Source: Periconia sp. R9002 (Eukaryota; Ascomycota; Dothideomycetes; Pleosporales; Periconiaceae). Taken from it: a DNA stretch of 64,000 nucleotides. Shown here in pieces: positions 46,265-55,852 of the stretch (position 1 is the first letter of the stretch; each line of letters begins with the position of its first letter). Below the pieces are notes generated by a model. It was not told where the DNA came from and ran no database searches. It was given only the letters and a program-made list of their open reading frames with translations. The position numbers and the translations under genes are program-made. The stretch spans positions 62,001 to 126,000 of the forward strand of contig JAMAHW010000053.1 in the NCBI GenBank assembly GCA_023627715.1, read 5' to 3'.

Positions 46265-48561
46265 TCACCAGAAATCTTTCGCAGTGTCCTCGGTAGCAGT
46301 AGTAGTCGCACCGCTTGCGGCTTGTTCCTTCGTCTCACTGCCGTTTTCCAGCTCGGCCTGAAGCCCGCGGATGACCCGCGCGAGCCGGTGTATGCCCTCG
46401 GCCAGCATGTCTTCCTCCTCCCATGCAAAACAGACCCTATTAGAGGTAAGTACCACGCCGTGTGAAGTGGTGGAGTCGTCGCATCGCGGAGTTGGAAGGT
46501 AGAGAAGAGGACAAAGAGTTGATGCCAGAGTGGCTTCAAAACAACTTACCTGAGATGGTTCTCAAAATGGGTCCCTTCACGGTCGGTATCACCGGGAACT
46601 TCAAAGATCTTGCCCTACATTACACCAACGCATACCCGTTAGCGCGCTGTCGCGTATGTGCAACGGCGTAGGTAGGGAGCCGCATTGCTTGCTTACATAC
46701 CTCTGCAACCGCAAGGTTTTCCACATTTTGGCTACGCCGTGCAACCTCAGCCCCCTTTAGCGGCTTTGGCAGTGTAATCCAGACGAAGTAGCCACCTACG
46801 ACATCCCGATGCGTCTGAGGCAAGCGCACCCCTAGTGGAATTAGTTCTTTGTTGATGGCCGTAACCATACGCTGGTAACGGGCCCCATAAGCTGGCTGCA
46901 GAGTCTCATAGACGTGCCGCTGCAGATCTCCTGATTCTAGGGCTTCAGCGAGAAAGGTGGCTGCGAGCTGAGATGGTGCACCGCCAGAGCGGCTTGAGCC
47001 CCTGTTCGTAGACGTTAGTTTTGTTGGTACAGGGCTGAGTCGCTGATGCGGCGACAGTGTTCGTGTTCGTATGGGAACCCGTAGCACAAGATGGGCTGAA
47101 GGGCGCAACATGGAGCATATTGACCCAACCCGGGCCATAACCTACGTCTGTGAAACCCCATATGCGAACTTTGCGGTCCCTTCGCACCAGCCGGTTCGAA
47201 TTCCAGGGGCGCATATTTTGGAGAAGCTTCCATTCGAGGTAGCATTTCCGAACCCGTCAGCCCCTTCTCTTTCTGTGCCACCATCCAAATACCGGTCAAT
47301 GTCAACGAGCCGAGGGAGAATGGCCTTGTCTAGTGAAAATGACTTTGCAGTAAGACTTGTCGGCCACTGGAGGAAATCGTAGACATCATCTGCAATGATA
47401 AGGGCGTTGTGTTCTCTTGCTAGCCTGACTAGTTCTTCCCGTCTCTTCAGGGTCATTGTTGTGGACGAAGGGTTGGAAAAGGTAGGAACAGCATAGATGA
47501 CATGGCGATAGGCCTTGCCCCATGGACGGTCAGGTTTGAGACGCTACGTGGAATATTAGTCGTTTGAGTTAGTATTTTGGGAATGGATGCGGCTTGGAAG
47601 AATGAACAACTATAGGTGATGATAGTGGTCACCGTCTCGCAAGAGTTTTGTAATGCGATATCCCAGAATCTAGCCGTCATAAAAGACTCGAACGCGCACT
47701 CGTTGGCTTTTCACCGTAACTTACCGAGTGATCATTTCCTGCGTCTTGATCGCTTTTCTTTAGCTCCTGTCGGAGCACCTCAATGTCAATACCTTGCTCG
47801 TCCTCTGCGTAGAATGTTAGTTGTTGTGTTAGTATTAGGAGAATAGATGCTATATGGCTTCGAATACGAGCCCAGGCGCCAGCCGTAAAGATAAACAATT
47901 CGACGGCGCACTCGTCGCCTCGTCGCCTCGTCACAACGTACCGGGAACCGATCTGAGATTGAGGGCACTGTCTTGAAATATACGAAAGGCAAGCATGTAA
48001 GCAGGAGACACTATGAAGACATTGCGCGTATACAATGGGTCAGTGAAAACCTGGAGAATCGAGGATAGGTTCTGTTCGGTTTAGGAATATTGACACAGTG
48101 TTGCATGCAGGCTTCCTATACCTGTGATGCGCCCCCGGTAATGCAGATACGGTCTTTTACGATTGGAGCAATAGGCTGGTAGAAGGTGGTGAGCCAGGAT
48201 GCAAGGTGCACCCTCAGCTTCTCATCGCCATCATCTGGGCCATATAACAGGGCTGGGTGAATTGCTGGAGAGTGAAATACACGCTGCGAAGCCTTTTCGA
48301 GCACAAAGGTGGGGAGCAGAGAGGCGTTGGGCCATCTAGATGTACGTAAAGAGCTAGTCAGCCAGGGCCCAAATGGGTATGTAGGTAGTGACGAAGGACG
48401 TGCGCGGCCAGCGGAGTCTATTCATAGTGGGCGGGGAGAGAACGGCTAAGACAGGGGTGCGGGAGATTTGGAGATGCGCTGACGTGCCCTCTCAATAGAT
48501 TGATGAGCTTTTGGGAGCTGCCAGGCGAACCGACCACATCCGAGAAATTGAGAGCGACCAT
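46265..48561 (-). CDS. PLP-dependent aminotransferase (fold type I, YER152C/2-aminoadipate-type)
   Basis: Probable amino-acid aminotransferase using pyridoxal phosphate. Eight exons: 48561-48488, 48335-48122, 48071-47942, 47804-47725, 47543-47146, 47001-46701, 46614-46550 and 46436-46265; 477 aa. All joins restore family blocks: INLLRGWPN (exons 1-2), ITGGASQNL (2-3), VPEDEQGID (3-4), VSQTGSSRSGGAPSQ (5-6) and HLRVCFAWEEED (7-8). The PLP-binding Lys275 lies in SNGSFSKICAPGIRTGW, preceded by the cofactor-contact block IIADDVYDFLQW. Substrate is not predictable; relatives include yeast YER152C and bacterial 2-aminoadipate or valine-pyruvate enzymes. Intron 1 seems to be GC-AG, and introns 3 and 4 resemble each other (listed separately). 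Its introns (152, 50, 137, 181, 144, 86 and 113 bp) are mostly longer than those of other genes here. Confidence 0.85.
47544..47724 (-). repeat. Intron 4 of the aminotransferase, introner-like element candidate
   Basis: A 181-bp GT-AG intron whose 5' part (ACGAGTGCGC, then TTCGA, then ACGGCT, then CTGGG) and 3' part (AAGCC, AATACTAAC, ACTAATATTCCACGTAG) align with intron 3 of the same gene in the same order. About 45 extra bases sit in the middle. Confidence 0.7.
47805..47941 (-). repeat. Intron 3 of the aminotransferase, introner-like element candidate
   Basis: A 137-bp GT-AG intron related to intron 4. It shares ACGAGTGCGC near its 5' end and ends AATACTAACACAACAACTAA then CATTCTACGCAG, against a near-matching end in intron 4. 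It also starts with a short GACGAGGC direct repeat. It lies one 80-bp exon away from intron 4. Confidence 0.7.
48336..48487 (-). other. Apparent GC-AG intron 1 of the aminotransferase
   Basis: The family block LLRGWPN is restored only if the intron begins GCACGT (after AGAGG) and ends ACATCTAG. A GT donor four bases downstream (GTCAGC) would put the next exon out of frame. GC-AG introns are a known minority class of U2 introns. Confidence 0.6.
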
Positions 48562-50319
48562 GTTTCGCAATGGGGATTAATCACCGCGGATGACCTTGGC
48601 CAGACTGTGGAGGGTAATGTACGAGGGAAAGAGGGTGCCCAGCAGTCGACACGATGTAATACTTGGAAATGGCCGAATGGGGCAAAGAGAAGCGCGCAGT
48701 GATGGTGTGTGAGTGAGAGAGAGTTGATGGAGTGAGAGAAGGGAAGCGAGGTGGCGAAGCGGCTGAGTGAGTGGGCGTAGGCGGGCAGCAGGATTTCGCT
48801 AAAAAGAAAAAAATGAGTGGAACGGTGGAACCGATCGTGCGGGTACCCACAGTTTGCTCCTCTCTTCAGGGGCTGAAGCTGAGAAATCAACAAATATGCT
48901 CAACAGCCCGTCCGAGACGTAAGTCTCTACGTACGTGTATGCGTTCGGACGGCGACCGGAAAAGGGCCACGGTAATAAGAGGTGAGCGATGAGAGATGAG
49001 GGAGGGATCTGAGGAGAAAAAAGAAAGGATTTGCCGGGCGGACGGGTAGGTCGGCCCCTGCCAGTGTGCCACTGAGGGTGCGTTATCGATAGAGAGAATT
49101 ACGTCACCCCCGCACGGCCACGGATGCCCGGAAAGGAAATGGCTGGCCTCACCTCACTTTGCCTTCACGCTTCACCACCCACATCCACCTTGACCGGTCC
49201 TGTTCTCGACGACGATTCTCAGATGGGGATATCCTATACGAAAGCAAACATGCTTCCACTGCAGCCTTTTCTTTTTCTCTCCTCCCCTTCACCATCCCGG
49301 CCTGTGTGCCAGGGGCAGCTGATTCTCCCAAACTCAATGCATAAGCAAGTGTTTCATTCCCAATACTTTATTTATTGGCCGACAAACTTTCATCCACTCT
49401 TACGGGAATCCGTCAGTATACGACTACTGCTGTCTGCAGGGGAGCCAATTCTCACAGACGGCCCCATGGCTCCCGATGTACCCCAGATGCATGCTCACTC
49501 ATCACCCCTTTCACGTTTCAATAGTTTGGGAGTTTGAGTCCACTTCCACTTGAGGCGCTAGGCCCTTGGACTAATGATTCCACGCACTTGACTTTACTGT
49601 AGCATCCGTGGTACTGCAGAACAAATGCCGTGGTCAGCTTTTGCGTCCAACGGCAATCCAGCTAGAGTCTAGAGGGACCCTGAGAGTATCTGACTGTTGA
49701 CATGGACAGGCACTGAGGGCCCGGTTCCATTTTCCATGCCATGGAGGGGGCCGCATGGTGGGCCTGGCATGGCGCAGGGCCGTCGGTCGTGACAGATTTT
49801 CCTGTTTCTATTTTTTTCCACAGCGAAGCGTAATGGCAACACGCAACGCAAACCTTTTCCATGACCTCCGCCTCCAGCATCCCGGTCGCCCCCAGCGAGC
49901 AAGCACCAGTGCGTGGCAGCACGTGTCGCCCGTCATGTCACGCACGGTCTTCGCTGCTGGTCTCTGACCAAAACCTTGTCCGCTCTCTAACACTGCAAAA
50001 AAGCACGCCGCCCCTACCCTACATATTCTAGTCCTCTCCCACCGCTTCGACTTTTGTTGCTTTTTTGGCCATTCGTATGCTTTTTCCCCTGGCGATGGCC
50101 CGCTCACCTTGATCCATTGCCGCTCGTTTGTTGTTTGCATACTTGCCTTAATTCCCTCCTCCTCTCCACTGGCAGCAAACGACCACCAACCAGTCGTCTG
50201 ACGACCCGTTTGCCTGACGACCTCAACCATTCATCTTTGGCACACCAACTTCACTAGTCCGAACTTACATACCATCCTCATTCTTACCTCAATCGTAAAG
50301 CTTTCGCTCGCACATCACC
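48562..50319. other. Divergent spacer
   Basis: Holds the promoters of the minus-strand aminotransferase and the plus-strand unknown gene. Pyrimidine-rich sequence at about 50000-50310 is probably 5' UTR of the latter. No gene is supported. Confidence 0.6.
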
Positions 50320-52992
50320 ATGTTGAGCGTCAGGAAATCCACGAACCGGCTTTCCTCGCTATTCTTGGGCAACTCTAATTCTGGCGAATCAAACGATACA
50401 GAATCTAACGCATCGTCCTCCGGCTCAGGCCGGTTAACCAAGCTGAAAAACCGAGTGTCTTCCTCGACCACTCACTTGCCCATCGATTCCAATCCACCTC
50501 CCGTACCTAGTATTCCCCAACCACATGCCATTACCACGCCCACGTCCCAGGTTGCTCCGCCTGTGCAGCCCATTCCTTCTGCTTCCCCTGTGCCAGAATC
50601 CGTGTTAGAACCTCCTCCATCGCTCTCAGCCCTCAATAGCCCTCGTTCGCGAAGTTCATCACCCGGTCGTCTGAGCAAATCTCGCCCAGGAACATCACAT
50701 GGGACCCCTAGTGTCAGCATGCTCTCACCGGAAGACGCCACTCTGAAAAAATCAAGGAGAACAACACGGTTCTTTGGACTTCGCAAGGACAGTGATGCCA
50801 GCTCACGAGACCGAAACCTCCCCCAAGCATGGGTAACTGGCCACAAAGGCAAAGTTCCTTATGATCTCTCACCGTTATTGAAGGGTGAACCTGTAAGTGA
50901 ATTTCTGGTCACAGGTTTGACGTTAGCTAACCCACCTTAAAAGGTACCTGAATTATGGGATGAGGGAGGAGATACACTTGTCTACCTGCATCCACGAGCA
51001 TCAACCAAGGGCGCGTCGTTCCGCATCGACTCTTCCGTGTATGCAGCTTCACGCGCCATGACCCGCTTAATCCATGGCGGTTTATACAGTGGACCGACTC
51101 TCCCCGCTGACGACTTGCCCGATCGCTCGGTTCGGAGCTCCGATGCCACCAACTTCCTCCCATCACGGACGAATTCTCCTGACCAAAGTGGTGCCGGTAG
51201 CTCAGATGGCTCCAAAGGCTCTCGAGCATTAAGCGATGCAGTAGAGGACGATTTTAGCGAAAAACATTTGTATCTACCCATCAGTTTGAGCATCGACCAG
51301 GAGGCCGCACAGCCGCTGCCATCTATTGAAGATATCGATGTCCTCGTCACCTACCGAAATTTCATAGCCTTCCTCGTCGGCCAATCCTTAGTTGCTACGC
51401 CAAGACAATCCGACTTTTTCGACATCTTCCTCAGAATATCCGATATTCTTTCGAAATACAACTTCTCTAATGTCGATTCTTCAACGTTTGGCGAAGTTGC
51501 AGCAGCTAGCTTCGAAAGCTACGTGGACGAGCTTGCTCTGGCTGATATTCGACAAAGCCGCCAAGCGACCATCGAGGCAATCGTGCTCGGAGAAAGAATG
51601 CGCTCCATGTCGTTGTACACAGAAGGCTTCGTTCATGCCGTAGGCAAGTACGAAGACATCAAAGAGCTTCGTCATCCAAAGTTCGCACTCATCAGCCCTA
51701 TGACGGCCACCCGCCTGGCTCGCGCCGCCTTGGATCTGGAGAACAGGGAACAAAACGTCAAAAATAAGCTCAAAGATTTCGACTTCCCAGCCATTTTTGC
51801 AGGTCTGATGAACAGCGCAATGGCGGATGAAGGCAAAAAGATCCGCTTCAAGAATTGGAAGAGCGCGTTCATGAGCGCTCGATCGTTCCTGTTGGATTTC
51901 TACAAGTCGAAATACGGAAGCTGGCCTCCTAGAGCGCGATCGAAAAAGAACGATCTCACTACGGATGGACTCAATCGACTAGTCCTGAAAGATGTGTATC
52001 GCGACCTAGCTGATCTCTATGACCTGCTGGTGGACAGAACGAACCTGACCAACCGCACCCAGGACGGCTTCATGGACGAAGACACGCGCACCGACTTCGA
52101 GTCGATCGGGAACCGCGCTCTGCGTATAGTGCTAAGCGAATACGATCGCAGCACACCTCCAGTGCAACCGCCCATTCCATTCGATGTCCCTCTGCAGCCA
52201 TCTTTGAAAAGCTTGGGAAAAGACTATCCATCCGGAGACTACAAGAAGGACCAAAAGGCACGGGCCAAGAAATTGAAGAAGGAAGAGATTGCAAAAGCCA
52301 TCCAGCAGTCTTACAACCCAGATGCGGACAAGCGATCTCGCTTCATTGACGCCTTCAAAAACTTTGAGCGCAAACAATCCTCAGGAAGTACGATGGAACA
52401 GTTGTGGGAACAACGGTGCGGCCACTGGCTGTTTCTGTACGCCGTCATTCAATCGCTTCCCATGCTGGTGGTTGATGCGCCCGGCGTACGCTTTACTGAG
52501 GGCGTAGAGTATTTCCTCTGCGAGATCCCGCGATCTGGTGTCCCTTGGAGCCGAGAAGATACTTCTCGATCGCGCAAATGGTTCGGTGTCGACGGAGGCA
52601 AGCAGGTGGTGAGCTTGCCAGCAGATGTTGTCGACAATGGCGTAGAAGGCGTCTTCCGTCGGTCTCACTGCTGGAAAATGGCCGAAATCTGGTCAAAGAA
52701 CGATATAATGCTAAACGCGGCCATGCAAGAAATGAACGCGGACCCGCTACCTCCTCCACCGGGCTTCCTCGACCCATCTAGTGCTCAAAACCGCCCTGGC
52801 TCGCAGCAATCCGACCGTCGTCGCGAGAGCGCCTTAGACCTTGGCCTTGAAGCACTACCCCTGCCGCCTGGATTCGCCCCGCCTGGCACGCCGGGCTCAC
52901 GACCTGTCTCTGTGCACGATCCCATGAAAACGTTCGATTCCATCCTCGCCTCACCCGAGTTGTCTGGCAAGAATAAGAAGAAAAAGAAATGA
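50320..52992 (+). CDS. Large conserved fungal protein of unknown function
   Basis: Exons: 50320-50892 and 50944-52992; one 51-bp GT-AG intron carrying an in-frame TAA; 873 aa. The first 170 residues are Ser/Pro-rich and disordered (many SP and RS sites), followed by TTRFFGLRKDSDASS. A folded, mainly helical central part begins near residue 180 (VPYDLSPLLKGEPVPELWDE and SFRIDSSVYAASRAMTRLIHGG) and runs to about residue 780. It includes LGERMRSMSLYTEGFVHAVGKYEDI, WKSAFMSARSFLLDFYKSKYGSWPPRARS and a block on a ligand-like pocket (GVRFTEGVEYFLCEIPRSGVPWS). The tail has repeated LPPPPGF/LPLPPGFAPPG motifs and ends in a poly-Lys run. I believe homologues exist across Pezizomycotina as an uncharacterised DUF family, but cannot name it securely. 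No enzyme motif, signal peptide or membrane segment was seen; the protein is likely cytosolic. Confidence 0.8.
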
Positions 52993-53555
52993 GCCATGAC
53001 TACCACTCAGTTATGAGCTTATTTTCGTTTCCTTGGACAAAATTTACCTTCGATTTGCATAGCATCGTTTTCACCTTGTATTCATTTTTAATTCATACTG
53101 CAGCATAGGGCAATCCGAGTTTCTTTACGTATGGGGTGTTGGAAATCGCATGGGTACGGATCTTAATGGCGGACAAAAAGGCTAGGGAAAATAGTAATGA
53201 AGGGACCGCATATCATGTACAAATTATGGCTAGACTTTTAAGACATCAAGAGCATCATACCTATCCGTTTTTAACGGGCAATTCAAACCTTTGAAGAGTA
53301 AAGATACAATATGACTACACGTCGTGTATGCAGGCCGTGTGTGCATGGTCCGGTTTCGCTCAGGCTCGCATCCCTCACACCGCCCGCTTAGTTTCGGCGC
53401 GCGGCATCGGCGTTCCTCGGTGCATCTTTCTTTCGTTTCCGCGCCAAACCACACGACTCTCCCTCCCTTCGCAATCTCCACGATTTGTTCGCAAGAACCC
53501 CAAGGCTGCAATTGCCGTCGCTCGTCCGCCCCCATCGCACCACGCGGGAAAAACC
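52993..53555. other. Spacer
   Basis: 3' UTR of the preceding gene and promoter/5' UTR of the sideroflexin gene. An in-frame extension upstream of the sideroflexin ATG (from 53328) is open but is not expected in the family. Confidence 0.6.
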
Positions 53556-55017
53556 ATGACGTCGTCCCTCCCCGGCACTCGCGACCTACCCGTCTCGCAG
53601 TATGATTTGAGCACGTATTGGGGACGCGTGCAGCATGCTGCCAATATTTCGGATCCGAGGTGAGAAATTACCAGCACACCGCAATGGTGGTTTGGACAAC
53701 TTTTGCTATGGGTCGTCGCTTGTGTGTTGTGCGTGCTAGGTGTGTGGTGAGTACCACACCCATTGGCTTTTATGATTTTCGAGGCTGTGTCTTTTCGCAA
53801 GTAGTTTGTCAAAACGTGTTATAATTATGGGAGAACATTGTAACTTTTAAATTTTTTGAAGAAGAAATAGATTGGCTGACAATTGGATTCATCTGCCCTA
53901 TAGAACCCTCCTCACATCCTCGGCCGGCCTCGAAAATGCAAAACAACTCGTCACCGCATATAAAACGGGCAAGATACGGGACATGACTCCGGAGCTGTGG
54001 CAGGCGAAAAAGGTCATCGACTCGACGATACACCCAGGTACGATATACCAGAAGTTCCCACCGAATTGTCAGGTCGCGGGAGGAATTTGACTTAGTGCTG
54101 ATGTGGTGTGTAGATACGGGAACGCCCGTCTTTCTGCCATTCCGCATGTCAAGCTTTGTGCTTTCGAACTTGGTTGTCACGGCTGGCATGCTCACGCCGG
54201 GCCTCGGGGTAAGATGCGCGAAGCTACATATACACATCATTTGAGGGTACAGACGCTGAGACTGGAACAGACTGCAGGAACGCTTGGATGGCAGATTACG
54301 AACCAGTCACTCAATGTGGCCATCAACTTCTCCAACGCCAACAAATCCACGCCCCTATCTACACAGACGATTATCAAGTCATACTTCCTCGCTGTAAGCG
54401 CATCATGCGGTGTTGCTCTGGGTCTCAATGCACTTGTTCCCCGACTCAAGAGTCTCTCCCCGAACGCCAAAATGATCGCAGGCCGTCTGGTTCCTTTCGC
54501 GGCCGTCGCAAGCGCAGGCGCTCTTAACGTGTTCCTCATGCGTGGAGAGGAAATACGGCAAGGCATCGACGTTTACCCCGTTCTCTCAGATGAGGAGAAG
54601 CTCAAGGTGGAGACTGGTGAAATGGAAGTCAAGCCGCTAGGCAAGAGTAAGAAGGCAGCTACTCTTGCTGTGGGCGAGACGGCACTCAGTCGTGTGCTCA
54701 ATGCGACACCGATCATGGTTCTCCCGCCGCTCATACTGGTCAGACTCCAGAAGACAGAGTGGCTGAAGCAAAGGCCTCGAATGGTGCTGCCTCTCAATTT
54801 AGGTGAGTCATTCCATCGCATTTTAGGGAAATGAGTAGGTAGCAAAGGCTGACATATTGTGTTGCCAGGCCTGATTCTCACCACCTCCATCTTCGCTTTA
54901 CCGCTGGCTTTGGCTGCATTCCCGCAACGTCAGGCTGTCAATGCGAAATCGCTCGAACCTGAGTTCCACGAGCGTGGCGGTAGAGACGGTCTGGTCGAGT
55001 TTAACCGCGGAATATGA
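53556..55017 (+). CDS. FSF1: Sideroflexin, mitochondrial amino-acid (serine) carrier Fsf1
   Basis: Inner-mitochondrial-membrane protein of the sideroflexin family; the human SFXN1 member imports serine for one-carbon metabolism. Exons: 53556-53659, 53904-54037, 54114-54208, 54271-54802 and 54869-55017; 337 aa. The introns are 244, 76, 62 and 66 bp. Family blocks are present in order: QYDLSTYWGRVQHAANISDP (start), AKKVIDSTIHPDTG, FLPFRMSSFVLSNLVVTAGM, TPGLG, the signature NQSLNVAINFSNANKS, SCGVALGLNALVPRLK, GRLVPFAAVASAGALNVFLM and VGETALSRVLNATPIMVLPP. The C-terminus ends VEFNRGI, as in fungal Fsf1. Four to five hydrophobic segments are visible. The acceptor at 54270 was chosen over the AG seven bases downstream because it restores GLGTAGTLGWQ. 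Intron 1 is unusually long for this window. Confidence 0.94.
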
Positions 55018-55852
55018 GAGATTATAACTCTGCAAATGTGCAATGAATGAAGCAGATGTCAATCAACAGAATCGATATTCAAAGTCCATTGTCCAACAGC
55101 ACAGAATCGAAGGTCCCAAGAGCAAAGCATACTGAAGAATCTTCCTGGAAATGAGGAACTTGGATATACGTAGCATCGCAGCAAAGGGTTCGGTGGCCTG
55201 CAAGGCGCACAATGGCAGAAGTATGTAGCTAGCAACTTTGGTGTCTAAGATGGGTGGGTTCTCGGGGAAGCTGTGTTGTGATTGGCCGAGAGCTCCCGTA
55301 TCGCGGAAGCTACCTGTGGATTCGACACATATACATCATCCTCGTCACGGAATAAGAGCAAAGGACACAGAGACCTTGTACTTAGGCAGCAATTTAACAA
55401 TGCTCGGAAATTCGACATGCACTTTCACATTGCCACATGTCCTCTGGTAGAATAGCGGTTACTCTGTGCTGGGCAGGCCGGGGGGCGGCGAGCAGTTCGA
55501 TGGTAGTGAGGTGGCCTCATCTTTTTTGAACACTTGGTCAGTTTGGCCCGCCGACATGACAGGGTAGCTCCCACCATATAACTCTTTACATCATGCAGCA
55601 GCTGCCTCGCCAATCTCCACTTGCAACTTTGCCCTGATGTATCCTTAACTGCTAACCCTCTGTCCTTTTTACTCGTCGTTTCCCCTTTGCCTTGACTGCT
55701 GCGCACACCTTTCTGGCTTTGGCGAATCCACTTCTTTGTATACATAACCCTCCCCCACCTCCACCCTTGCTGCTGTTCACACGTCCCAAAACCACACCGC
55801 CACTGTGCTGTACTTGACTGTATTGTACTCCCTTCTTTCACATCCACACGCA
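55018..55852. other. Spacer
   Basis: 3' UTR of the sideroflexin gene and promoter/pyrimidine-rich 5' UTR (about 55600-55850) of the Lhs1 gene. No gene is supported. Confidence 0.6.

Noticed and set aside
47101..47220. GGTTCGAATTCC resembling a tRNA B box
   Set aside because: Lies in exon 5 of the aminotransferase, in the SKICAPGIRTGW codons; no cloverleaf.
53328..53555. N-terminal extension of sideroflexin
   Set aside because: Fsf1 proteins start at the TSSLPGTRDLPVSQYDLS-like block; upstream codons look like leader sequence.
55420..55500. tRNA-like stretch (CTCTGGTAGAATAGCGG and AGTTCGA)
   Set aside because: No acceptor stem pairing and no proper B box (GGTTCGAnnCC); not a tRNA.
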